A stretch of DNA of 6,016 bases from Planctomycetota bacterium (GCA_023261465.1 JAHFOW010000177.1:1-6016); one strand, 5' to 3'. Counted from the stretch's first letter, positions 1 to 5,455 are shown. Numbers and translations: made by a program. Notes: generated by a model not told the origin, from the sequence alone.

Positions 1-707
1 TCTAATAATATATTTAACCGGGCAATAATGGATTCCTTTTCCCTGTTTAAAACAATAAGGTTATTCGCCAAGGTGGATACCTCAACCTGCGCTGCCAACA
101 CATCCCTCTGTGTAGCCTTGCCGACAGAATACTTTGTTTCTGCGATTTTAGCAAATTTGTGGAGCAGGTCTCTATTTTCCTGAGTAATATCAAGCGCATT
201 ATCGATATAACAGAGTTCATAAAAGACGGATTTTACAAGGGCAGTTATTTCTTGTATTTTTGACCGCAATTCTTTTTCTGTCATGTTATACTCCTCTGTG
301 GCTACTTCACCCCGGAGACGTAGTTTTCCAGGGAATGGTATTTTCTGTGACACTCCAAAGCGCTGTTGAAGCATGTCGGTTTTGCCTTCGATATTGATTG
401 GGCTGTTAGACATATCAAAAGAACCGATACGTATGGAAGGATCGTCCAGTGATTTGGCCTGCGGAATCTTTGCCTTTGCGGCATTTAAGCGTTTTTGGGC
501 AGCTATAATCTCTGGATTATGTTCTATGGCTTCCTGGACTAGCCATTTTAAATCTAAGGGGGCATTTGCCGTATCCACTTCAAGAACAGTTGTTATACTG
601 TTTGGTGGCTTATGAGAAGCAGTGTCATCTTTTTCTCGGGCTGTAACAATTTTAAGAGGAATGAGGAAGAGGGACAGAAGTATTGATCGTTTTAATATTT
701 TATACAT
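1..707 (-). CDS. TolC/CusC-family outer-membrane efflux protein (partial, C-terminus beyond left edge)
   Basis: Outer-membrane channel component of a tripartite efflux pump (TolC/OEP family, heavy-metal CusC/CzcC-like flavour). Reading from the ATG at 707 gives 235 codons without a stop before the window ends; the family is usually 400-480 residues, so roughly half is present. Residues 1-23 form a signal peptide (basic MYKILKR, hydrophobic core, cleavage likely after VTA). Residues 52-83 hold the first OEP helix (LVQEAIEHNPEI, then AAQKRL). Residues 117-133 carry the F-V-Q-IPFPGKLRLRG strand motif common in CusC-like proteins. Residues 185-215 are the helical segment KYSVGKATQRDVLAAQ typical of the family. 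An AGGGAG ribosome site ends 7 nt before the ATG. It follows the M56 protease gene by 27 bp on the same strand, so it is probably the first effector gene of the BlaI-controlled operon. Membrane-fusion and RND pump genes would be expected beyond the left edge, but cannot be seen. The substrate is inferred. Confidence 0.88.
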   Translation of the reverse strand, partial: MYKILKRSILLSLFLIPLKIVTAREKDDTASHKPPNSITTVLEVDTANAPLDLKWLVQEAIEHNPEIIAAQKRLNAAKAKIPQAKSLDDPSIRIGSFDMSNSPINIEGKTDMLQQRFGVSQKIPFPGKLRLRGEVATEEYNMTEKELRSKIQEITALVKSVFYELCYIDNALDITQENRDLLHKFAKIAETKYSVGKATQRDVLAAQVEVSTLANNLIVLNREKESIIARLNILL

Positions 708-734
708 ACCTGAACTCCCTTCGTTCACGAATGA

Positions 735-1709
735 TTATCTACAAGTATTTATATGACATGCCATTGTATTACAATCGGCCATGCGAATCCATGCAAGAGG
801 TTTAAATAAAGACAAACAAATTGCTATAGCAATACCTATGGATAAGAAATAAGAAGAAAAGGCATATACTTTATCATAAGAGGGGGGAGCAATCTCCGGT
901 TCCAGCAATCTTCTCAATCTTTCCTCTATATTTGTATTTTGTCCTTCAAGAAAAAAGATCATTTGAGACCGCAGTGTTATATTGTTCGACCTGGATATCT
1001 TAACAATTGCACTTGCAAGATCTAAGGATTCTCCTGAAAAATTCACCGCACTATCGTCAGCAGCCTTTTCTGATGCAGAAGAAAATTTGTTTAGCAAATA
1101 CTGGTTAACAGGAAGAAAGAAATTAAAGGCAGAAAATATGTGTATAAAAAAGAGTTTCAATGGATCTTTGCTCTCCTGATGATGCATTTCGTGAAGAATC
1201 ACGGCCAAAAGCTCCTCTTTTGTCAAATAAGAACAAATGCCCGACGATACGTACACCTTTGGCTTCCACAGACCCTGGGTAAAGGCATAGCGTTGTTTAC
1301 TATTATTTAAGAGTACAAGATGGTTACAAAAACGTGGATTGTTTGCAATATTTTTCAACTTAGGATGGCATTCAATGGGGAGGGGGGATAGAGAATAAAT
1401 AAAGTTGTAATTCAGGGAGAGCAAAGAAATTATTTTATGAATCGCTTTGCATATCCCAATAAAAAGTAGCAAAATGCAACCCCATGTAAGCATTGTTGCA
1501 AATGTATAAAAGGAAAAAAAACATTTTAAACATATACTTCCGCAACAGGTGACAGATCGATAGGTAGACTTTGTGTCGGATATGTAATCATGAATGTCCA
1601 CAATAATCCCTGTAATTACTATGAACAAAATCACAAGATTAATAAGTACTATGTATACAAAACATCGTTCTGGTTTTTCCCTTTGTATTTTGATTTGGCT
1701 TTTTTCCAT
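735..1709 (-). CDS. BlaR1-like M56-family membrane zinc metalloprotease with cysteine-rich outward segments
   Basis: Membrane sensor-protease of the BlaR1/MecR1 type (peptidase M56), expected to inactivate the partner BlaI repressor after sensing an external signal. The zinc site is HEMHH at residues 173-177 (HExxH), followed by DPL at 182-184. The third ligand is probably E214 in SEKAADDSA. Predicted membrane spans are about 17-38, 67-88, 184-200 (weak) and 283-302. The basic N-terminus suggests a cytoplasmic start. This puts loop 39-66 and the tail 303-324 outside, with the protease domain inside. Canonical BlaR1 has a penicillin-binding domain of about 250 residues after the last span; here there are only about 20 residues. 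Loop 55-63 holds C-C-x3-C-x2-C, and the tail holds C313, C318, H319 and C323, which suggests metal or thiol sensing. At 324 residues it is much shorter than BlaR1 (about 600). It starts 15 bp after the repressor gene, with no clear ribosome site. Protease identity is firm; the metal signal is inference. Confidence 0.87.
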   Translation of the reverse strand: MEKSQIKIQREKPERCFVYIVLINLVILFIVITGIIVDIHDYISDTKSTYRSVTCCGSICLKCFFSFYTFATMLTWGCILLLFIGICKAIHKIISLLSLNYNFIYSLSPLPIECHPKLKNIANNPRFCNHLVLLNNSKQRYAFTQGLWKPKVYVSSGICSYLTKEELLAVILHEMHHQESKDPLKLFFIHIFSAFNFFLPVNQYLLNKFSSASEKAADDSAVNFSGESLDLASAIVKISRSNNITLRSQMIFFLEGQNTNIEERLRRLLEPEIAPPSYDKVYAFSSYFLSIGIAIAICLSLFKPLAWIRMADCNTMACHINTCR

Positions 1710-1724
1710 AAATATAATGTATTT

Positions 1725-2150
1725 CTAAGGTTTGTTTTTTCTTTTTGATTCAATCAACCTTGAAAAATATTCTAATTTGTCTGGCTCCAATTGTGACATA
1801 TAATCGACGAAGTATGCAACAGTAGCTTGAAAGGAAAATGCAGAAACTCCCTCAACAACTTTTTTTGAGACAATCTCATAAAATTGTTCTCTGTTGTACG
1901 CAGATTTGTACACGTATGCCTTTCCCACCTTTTTCCTTTTCAAAAGCCCTTTCGCTGCCATTCGATTGGTAACCGTGATTACCGTAGAATACGAACTGTC
2001 ACGATCTTGAGGAAGGGCGCTCACAATATCCTTTACGGAGGATTTTCCGTGATTCCACAATACCTCCATAATGTCCCTTTCCAATGTACCCATGACCTGA
2101 TTAAGCCCTTCCTTGAAAGGATTAAAGTTAAATTTCAACTGTTTTTTCAT
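1725..2150 (-). CDS. BlaI/MecI-family winged-helix transcriptional repressor
   Basis: Dimeric repressor of the BlaI/MecI/CopY family (141 residues; the family is about 120-150). Residues 18-45 (VMGTLERDIMEVLWNHGKSS, then VKDIV) match the N-terminal helices of the winged helix. Residues 52-70 (SSYSTVITVTNRMAAKGLL) are the recognition helix, followed by a wing at 71-83. Residues 85-135 form the helical dimerisation part. There is no cysteine in the protein, so it lacks the C-terminal C-x-C metal site of CopY and cannot sense metal that way; release should depend on the M56 protease encoded next. In staphylococcal BlaI the cut is at an Asn-Phe bond; the similar position here reads A-Y-F-V (Y113-F114), so cleavage preference may differ. 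The gene leads the operon, and a palindromic operator lies in its promoter, implying autorepression. The ATG follows the -10 box by only 8 nt, so the message is probably leaderless. Confidence 0.92.
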   Translation of the reverse strand: MKKQLKFNFNPFKEGLNQVMGTLERDIMEVLWNHGKSSVKDIVSALPQDRDSSYSTVITVTNRMAAKGLLKRKKVGKAYVYKSAYNREQFYEIVSKKVVEGVSAFSFQATVAYFVDYMSQLEPDKLEYFSRLIESKRKNKP

Positions 2151-2158
2151 AATGTCAT

Positions 2159-2188
2159 ATTATATTCTACATAGTGTAGAATATGCAA
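2159..2188 (-). promoter_or_regulatory. Promoter of the blaI-M56-tolC operon
   Basis: On the minus strand, TTGCAT (2183-2188) is followed after 18 bp by a perfect TATAAT (2159-2164). Only 8 bases separate TATAAT from the repressor ATG at 2150. Transcription should therefore begin at or next to the start codon, giving a leaderless message, and no Shine-Dalgarno sequence is present. The operator fills the spacer between the two boxes, the ideal position for steric repression. Confidence 0.75.
2162..2184. promoter_or_regulatory. BlaI-type operator, copy 1 (10-3-10 perfect palindrome)
   Basis: The arms ATATTCTACA (2162-2171) and TGTAGAATAT (2175-2184) are exact reverse complements around the spacer TAG. 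The TACA...TGTA core is the hallmark of BlaI/MecI/CopY operators. Here the spacer is three bases, whereas I recall two in the staphylococcal bla and mec operators. It overlaps the operon promoter, so the repressor probably controls its own operon. A second site with the same core lies at 5316-5336. Confidence 0.85.
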
Positions 2189-2209
2189 GGATTATTTATG
2201 GTATGTACA

Positions 2210-2239
2210 TTGATTAATCGAATAAATTTGTGTTATAAT
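2210..2239 (+). promoter_or_regulatory. Extended -10 promoter of the PHP phosphatase-epimerase unit
   Basis: TTGATT (2210-2215) lies 18 bp before a perfect TATAAT (2234-2239), which is preceded by TG at 2231-2232 (extended -10, TGTTATAAT). The ATG at 2250 is only 10 bases beyond the -10 box and there is no ribosome site, so the transcript is probably leaderless or nearly so. The promoter is divergent from the blaI promoter. It does not overlap the operator, which ends 25 bp upstream of its -35 box. Confidence 0.7.
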
Positions 2240-2249
2240 TATAAAAATT

Positions 2250-2981
2250 ATGATTGATATACATTCCCACATATTACCGATGCTCGATGATGGGCCAACA
2301 ACAGTTCAGGAATCCATGGAAATGTGCAGAATTGCCGTTCACGATGGAATAAAAAAGATCGTAGCAACACCTCATGTTGAAAATAGCATTTTTGATGTAA
2401 ATGCACAGACTGTACTTGAAAAGGTAAACATGCTTAACCAATTAATACAGGAGGCGGGGCTGGATTTAACTATTTATCCTGGCGCGGAAGTACATTTAAA
2501 TGACCGCCTGATAAATGAAAATATTATAAAAGAAAGCCCTATATTAACCATAAACGGCAATAAAACGTATATACTTTTAGAATTTTCGTTTCAGTGGATT
2601 CCGACGGAAACAGAGCAGGTTATTTTTAAATTGAAATCGATGGGATTAACTCCTATATTGCCCCATCTTGAAAGAAATAACCGTATTCAGGAAAATCGTG
2701 CAGTTCTTCAGCGTTTTGTAGATATGGGGGCAATTCTACAAGTGACTGCCCAAAGCTTTACCGGTGGCTTTGGCAACGCCCCAAGAAAATGTGTTCTCTG
2801 GATGCTAAAGAATAATTTAGTACATGTGGTGGCCTCTGATGCACACTCTCCGGTAAACAGGCCACCAATACTTTCTCAAGCCGTAAAAATTGTATCTGAT
2901 GTTTTAGATGAGGAAACAGCTCATAAAATGGTATCGGAGTATCCAAAAATGATACTGGAAGGAATATCATTTGACAGGTAA
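2250..2981 (+). CDS. CpsB/CapC/YwqE-family PHP-domain metal-dependent tyrosine phosphatase
   Basis: A 243-residue PHP-fold phosphatase, the usual length for CpsB/YwqE. In other bacteria these Mn-dependent enzymes dephosphorylate the tyrosine kinase that controls capsule or exopolysaccharide export. Metal-binding motifs occur in order: DIHSH (H5, H7) with DDG at 13-15, TPH (H42), GAEVH (E80), LLEFS (E111), LPHLERN (H139) and SDAH (D197, H199). All expected ligand positions are kept, so it should be active. It is cytoplasmic, with no signal peptide. It is followed after 34 bp by a sugar-nucleotide epimerase in the same direction, which supports a polysaccharide role. The tyrosine kinase and chain-length partner normally encoded nearby are not in the window. 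The start codon follows the -10 box directly, with no Shine-Dalgarno. A different PHP phosphoesterase specificity is possible but less likely. Confidence 0.88.
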   Translation: MIDIHSHILPMLDDGPTTVQESMEMCRIAVHDGIKKIVATPHVENSIFDVNAQTVLEKVNMLNQLIQEAGLDLTIYPGAEVHLNDRLINENIIKESPILTINGNKTYILLEFSFQWIPTETEQVIFKLKSMGLTPILPHLERNNRIQENRAVLQRFVDMGAILQVTAQSFTGGFGNAPRKCVLWMLKNNLVHVVASDAHSPVNRPPILSQAVKIVSDVLDEETAHKMVSEYPKMILEGISFDR

Positions 2982-3015
2982 TTTTGGTGTACAAATGCAA
3001 GGAAAGGAATTCTAA

Positions 3016-3948
3016 ATGAAGGTACTGGTAACTGGCGGTGCAGGTTTTATTGCTTCTCATCTGGCAGATCAATTGATAGCGGACAAACATCAGGTCGTTG
3101 TGGTGGATAATCTGTCAACGGGAAAAAAGGAAAATATTAATCAAAGAGCAACTTTTTATCATGTCGATATTTGTGATGCTGCTTCTTTAGAAGAGGTGTT
3201 TAAAAAGGAAAGACCGGATGTTGTAAATCATCACGCGGCGCATGTAAATGTGCGTAAGTCAGTAGAAATGCCTGTCTATGACGCAACGATTAACATTCTT
3301 GGTTCTTTGAATCTCTGTGAACTATCAAGAAAATATGAAGTTAAAAAATTTATTTATGTGTCGACAGGGGGGGCTGTGTATGGTGAACCAAAGGATATAC
3401 CTGTTAAAGAATCGTGTCCCATAGAACCCCTCTGTCAGTATGGCGTGAGTAAACATACGGTAGAACATTATTTGAATGTTTTTTATAAATTATATAATAT
3501 GAATTTTACCGTATTAAGGTATCCCAATGTCTATGGGCCGCGGCAATCTCCCCATGGTGAGGCCGGAGTCGTTGCAATATTCAGTGAACTCATCCTACAC
3601 AATAAACGTCCCACAATATTCGGTAATGGTTCTAAGACACGAGACTATGTTTATGTGGATGATATTATAAAAGCAAATATGCTTGTTATGGGTAATATAG
3701 GAAAAGGAGAGATTTATAATCTGGGATGGGGAAAACAAATTTCAGATTTAGATGTATTTAGTACCGTCAGAAGGGCGCTTGGGTCAAATGTTGAGCCTAT
3801 CTTTGGCTTAAAACGGCCTGGCGAGATTGACCATATAAGCCTGGATAGCACAAAAGCACAGCATGAACTTTTATGGAAACCAATGTTTACCTTTGAAGAA
3901 GGAATAAGGCTTGCAACCCAATATTATCGAAAATTATGGAAAGCTTAG
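3016..3948 (+). CDS. NAD-dependent sugar-nucleotide epimerase/dehydratase (UDP-glucose 4-epimerase-like)
   Basis: Extended short-chain dehydrogenase acting on nucleotide sugars, probably a GalE-like 4-epimerase (310 residues, typical length). The NAD-binding Rossmann start is VLVTGGAGFIASHL at residues 3-16; the last glycine of GxxGxxG is alanine (A13), a variant also found in working epimerases. D31 at the end of strand 2 indicates NAD rather than NADP. The catalytic set is S116/T117 in VSTGGAVYGE with Y142 and K146 (YGVSK). RYPNVYGPRQ (168-177) and RDYVYVDD (209-216) form the substrate-side motifs. AAAGGA lies 7 nt before the ATG. With the PHP phosphatase 34 bp upstream it makes a small surface-polysaccharide operon. 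Exact sugar specificity (glucose/galactose, N-acetyl forms or uronates) cannot be read from the sequence. Confidence 0.9.
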   Translation: MKVLVTGGAGFIASHLADQLIADKHQVVVVDNLSTGKKENINQRATFYHVDICDAASLEEVFKKERPDVVNHHAAHVNVRKSVEMPVYDATINILGSLNLCELSRKYEVKKFIYVSTGGAVYGEPKDIPVKESCPIEPLCQYGVSKHTVEHYLNVFYKLYNMNFTVLRYPNVYGPRQSPHGEAGVVAIFSELILHNKRPTIFGNGSKTRDYVYVDDIIKANMLVMGNIGKGEIYNLGWGKQISDLDVFSTVRRALGSNVEPIFGLKRPGEIDHISLDSTKAQHELLWKPMFTFEEGIRLATQYYRKLWKA

Positions 3949-3954
3949 AATATT

Positions 3955-4063
3955 GTTCACCGCAGAGAACGTGGAAATGTAAGAATTTTTGAAATACCAT
4001 GCAGTTGGCACATAGCGCAAAATTCTTTCACAGTTTTCTCTATTTCCACATTCTCCGAGGAAC
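3955..4063. repeat. Degenerate 109-bp inverted-repeat (REP/MITE-like) intergenic element
   Basis: This fills most of the gap between two convergent genes. GTTC (3955-3958) pairs with GAAC (4060-4063). GAGAACGTGGAAAT (3965-3978) pairs with ATTTCCACATTCTC (4042-4055) at 13 of 14 positions. Inside, AAGAATTTTTG (3981-3991) pairs with CAAAATTCTT (4018-4027) with one bulge. The left end CACCGCAGAGAACG resembles a palindromic intergenic repeat I recall from many environmental bacterial genomes. Its place suggests a folded, possibly bidirectional transcript end for the epimerase and rpsI, but it lacks the GC stem plus T-run of a classic terminator. No coding frame is evident. Confidence 0.5.
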
Positions 4064-4094
4064 GATTACATAATAGTAGTCATGTAAATGAGGA

Positions 4095-4493
4095 TTAACG
4101 CTTTGTCCACTGGAATCGCTTCCTTGCACCCTTTTGACCGTATTTCTTACGTTCTTTCATTCTGCTGTCTCTTGTCAGGAATCCGTTATCACGCAAGGTG
4201 TCAACGTTGGCTGAATTGGCTTTTGACAGAGCACGCGCAATACCAAGTGATATAGCGCCAGCTTGCCCGGTTATACCGCCGCCACATACATTGACAAATA
4301 CATCAAATTCCCCAAACGTCTTGGTAGCCTTCATCGGCGCCCGCACCGTACCTCTGTCCCTGTCTATAGGGAAATAAATATCCATATCTGCATTGTTTAC
4401 TACAATCTTCCCGGTTCCTTTTCTTATTCTTACCCGAGCGATAGATGTTTTACGTCTTCCCGTACCCCAAATATATTGTAATTCTTCTGCCAC
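4095..4493 (-). CDS. rpsI: 30S ribosomal protein S9
   Basis: Small-subunit ribosomal protein S9, which reaches into the P site with its basic C-terminal tail. The N-terminal signature is GTGRRKTSIARVR, the middle VNVCGGGITGQAGAISLGIARAL is the family signature, and the end GARKRFQWTKR has the expected Lys-Arg tail. I choose the GTG at 4493: AAGGAG (4500-4505) lies 6 nt before it, and the protein becomes 132 residues beginning M-A-E-E-L-Q-Y, like other S9 proteins. Starting instead at the TTG at 4508 would put the ribosome site inside the gene and add five residues. The gene follows rplM by 15 bp in the conserved rplM-rpsI order and is surely cotranscribed with it. Confidence 0.96.
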   Translation of the reverse strand: MAEELQYIWGTGRRKTSIARVRIRKGTGKIVVNNADMDIYFPIDRDRGTVRAPMKATKTFGEFDVFVNVCGGGITGQAGAISLGIARALSKANSANVDTLRDNGFLTRDSRMKERKKYGQKGARKRFQWTKR

Positions 4494-4508
4494 TTTTCTC
4501 TCCTTCAA

Positions 4509-4943
4509 TTAATTCCGAATAAATAATTCCTTAGGTTGTTGAGCCTGATGTGGATGTTCGGTACCTGCAAAAATCTTTAATTTACTTAACATATCTTTTC
4601 CCAGTCTTGACCTGGGCAACATTCTCTTCACTGAGCGGTGAAATACCTTTTCAGGCGCTGTTTGGAGAGTCTGACCAACCATTCGCTTTCTCAAACCTCC
4701 CTGAAAACCAGTAACATAATAATGAACCTTTTCCTGCATCTTTTTCCCGGTAAGTTTCACCTTGCTCGCATTGATAATAATAACAAAGTCACCAACATCC
4801 ACGTGAGGGGTGTATTCTGGTTTATGCTTTCCCTGAAGGACTCTTGAAACGGTGGTTAACATCCGTCCCAGAACCTTATCGCTTGCATCAACAATATACC
4901 AGTTCCTCTTTACCTCTTCTTTTTTAGCCATAAAAGTACTCAT
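4509..4943 (-). CDS. rplM: 50S ribosomal protein L13
   Basis: Large-subunit protein L13, an early 23S rRNA assembly protein; 144 residues against the usual 140-150. Recognisable parts are WYIVDASDKVLGRM near the N-terminus, HKPEYTPHVDVGDFVII (about 39-55), KVHYYVTGFQGGLR (about 71-84), and the signature MLPRSRLGKDMLSKLKIFAG followed by HPHQAQQP near the end. The ATG at 4943 is preceded by AAGGAA with 9 nt spacing; a second in-frame ATG at 4931 has no such site. I see no convincing promoter between the gene and the terminator at 4990-5018. A TATATT at 4978-4983 is the best -10 candidate, but it lacks a -35 box. Confidence 0.97.
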   Translation of the reverse strand: MSTFMAKKEEVKRNWYIVDASDKVLGRMLTTVSRVLQGKHKPEYTPHVDVGDFVIIINASKVKLTGKKMQEKVHYYVTGFQGGLRKRMVGQTLQTAPEKVFHRSVKRMLPRSRLGKDMLSKLKIFAGTEHPHQAQQPKELFIRN

Positions 4944-4989
4944 TGCTTTGTATTCCTTAAATCATGTTAATTTGTACAATATAAACAAT

Positions 4990-5018
4990 AAAAAGCGCCT
5001 TAAATGAAGGCGCTTTTT
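4990..5018 (-). terminator. Intrinsic terminator of the cysteine-rich peptide gene
   Basis: A perfect 12-bp stem AAAAAGCGCCTT / AAGGCGCTTTTT surrounds a 5-base loop. Read on the minus strand it is a GC stem ending in TTTTT, 55 bp after the stop of the small gene and before rplM. It insulates the ribosomal operon from the peptide gene. The symmetric A and T runs would let it work in both directions. Confidence 0.88.
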
Positions 5019-5072
5019 AATTTAAAACCACCAACTAAAATCTTAAAATATAAAGAGTAAAATATATATATT

Positions 5073-5246
5073 TTATTTTTTACAGTTACAATCTTTAGAT
5101 TTTCCAGAACAATGGCTGCACGGACAGCCCTCCGGGCAAGAACAAGCACCAGCAAATGCAGATTTAACAAGCATTGGTACGTTTGTTAAACCGACTCCAA
5201 ACATAAGTGCACCAAAAACCATTAATGAAATACGTAACCTCTTCAT
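5073..5246 (-). CDS. Small exported cysteine-rich metallothionein-like peptide (57 aa)
   Basis: I do not recognise a named family. The reading frame from the ATG at 5246 to TAA gives 57 residues. Residues 1-32 form a signal peptide: basic MKRLR, hydrophobic ISLMVFGALMFGVGL, and an AFA cleavage site before G33. The mature part of about 25 residues has seven cysteines at 35, 37, 41, 43, 46, 53 and 55 (C-x-C-x3-C-x-C-x2-C-x6-C-x-C) plus H45, ending C-N-C-K-K. Such density with C-x-C pairs is typical of metal-thiolate peptides, so a periplasmic or extracellular metal-binding role (Cu, Ag, Zn or Cd) is inferred. AGGAGA lies 9 nt before the ATG, and a strong terminator follows at 4990-5018, so it is a monocistronic gene. 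A BlaI-type operator at 5316-5336 suggests control by the repressor encoded at 1725-2150. Alternatives are a lipoprotein (A-G-A-C is a weak lipobox) or a disulfide-rich secreted peptide. Confidence 0.8.
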   Translation of the reverse strand: MKRLRISLMVFGALMFGVGLTNVPMLVKSAFAGACSCPEGCPCSHCSGKSKDCNCKK

Positions 5247-5313
5247 GGGGAGACATCTCCTTTCAAAAATACGTGCTTTGATGTAAAGAACAAAAACGAG
5301 TAACCAGTCTCTG

Positions 5314-5341
5314 CAGATACTACATAGTGTATTATCAACAA
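5314..5341 (-). promoter_or_regulatory. Possible operator-overlapping promoter of the cysteine-rich peptide gene
   Basis: On the minus strand TTGTTG (5336-5341) is followed after 16 bp by TATCTG (5314-5319), enclosing most of the operator much as in the blaI promoter. It would give a leader of about 60 nt with a ribosome site. The -10 box is poor (4 of 6), so this is a weaker candidate than the TTGACA promoter upstream; it is favoured only by the matching operator geometry. Confidence 0.35.
5316..5336. promoter_or_regulatory. BlaI-type operator, copy 2 (upstream of the cysteine-rich peptide gene)
   Basis: GATACTACA (5316-5324) and TGTATTATC (5328-5336) are reverse complements at 8 of 9 positions around the spacer TAG. 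CTACATAGTGTA (5320-5331) is identical, spacer included, to bases 2170-1 onward of the operator in the blaI promoter (2167+ core, CTACATAGTGTA at 2167-2178). A shared 12-base core plus dyad symmetry in both copies is strong evidence for the same repressor. It lies 70 bp upstream of the peptide ATG. Confidence 0.8.
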
Positions 5342-5382
5342 CACTCTAACATATTAATCGATAGAATATTTACAACTTTTAG

Positions 5383-5411
5383 TTTATATCAAAATTTATT
5401 CAGTATGTCAA
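5383..5411 (-). promoter_or_regulatory. Strong minus-strand promoter toward the cysteine-rich peptide gene
   Basis: TTGACA (5406-5411, a perfect -35) is followed after exactly 17 bp by TATAAA (5383-5388). The predicted transcript would start near 5376 and reach the peptide ATG after a leader of about 130 nt. Operator copy 2 would then lie some 40-60 bases downstream of the start, where a bound repressor could block elongation rather than initiation. Confidence 0.6.
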
Positions 5412-5455
5412 TAATATTTTCATATTATTGTATGCTGAATTTTTATTGACATACT
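5402..5455. repeat. Perfect 13-bp inverted repeat carrying mirrored -35 boxes
   Basis: AGTATGTCAATAA (5402-5414) and TTATTGACATACT (5443-5455) are exact reverse complements separated by 28 bp. Each arm contains TTGACA pointing outwards, one for each flanking gene. It may be a shared regulator site over divergent promoters, or a symmetric promoter pair. Confidence 0.6.

Noticed and set aside
302..615. Open frames on both strands inside the efflux gene
   Set aside because: A full-length minus-strand TolC-family frame from 707 to the left edge explains the region; these short frames have no ribosome site or recognisable motif.
735..2150. A beta-lactam resistance regulator pair
   Set aside because: The protease has no penicillin-binding sensor domain and no beta-lactamase or PBP gene is in view; the downstream gene is an efflux channel.
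1725..2150. CopY-type copper repressor
   Set aside because: The protein contains no cysteine, so the C-terminal C-x-C metal site of CopY is missing. It belongs with BlaI/MecI.
1884..2174. Plus-strand open frame of 96 codons opposite the repressor gene
   Set aside because: It overlaps the well-supported BlaI gene and its operator and has no family features; antisense shadow.
2758..3090. Minus-strand open frame of 110 codons
   Set aside because: It lies antisense across the phosphatase end and the epimerase start, both firmly identified.
4261..4847. Plus-strand open frames opposite rpsI and rplM
   Set aside because: Antisense shadows of conserved ribosomal protein genes.
5399..5444. Hairpin TTCAGTAT...ATGCTGAA followed by TTTTT as a terminator
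   Set aside because: The stem is AT-rich with an internal mismatch, no gene on the plus strand ends upstream, and the same bases are better explained as divergent promoter boxes in the 13-bp inverted repeat.
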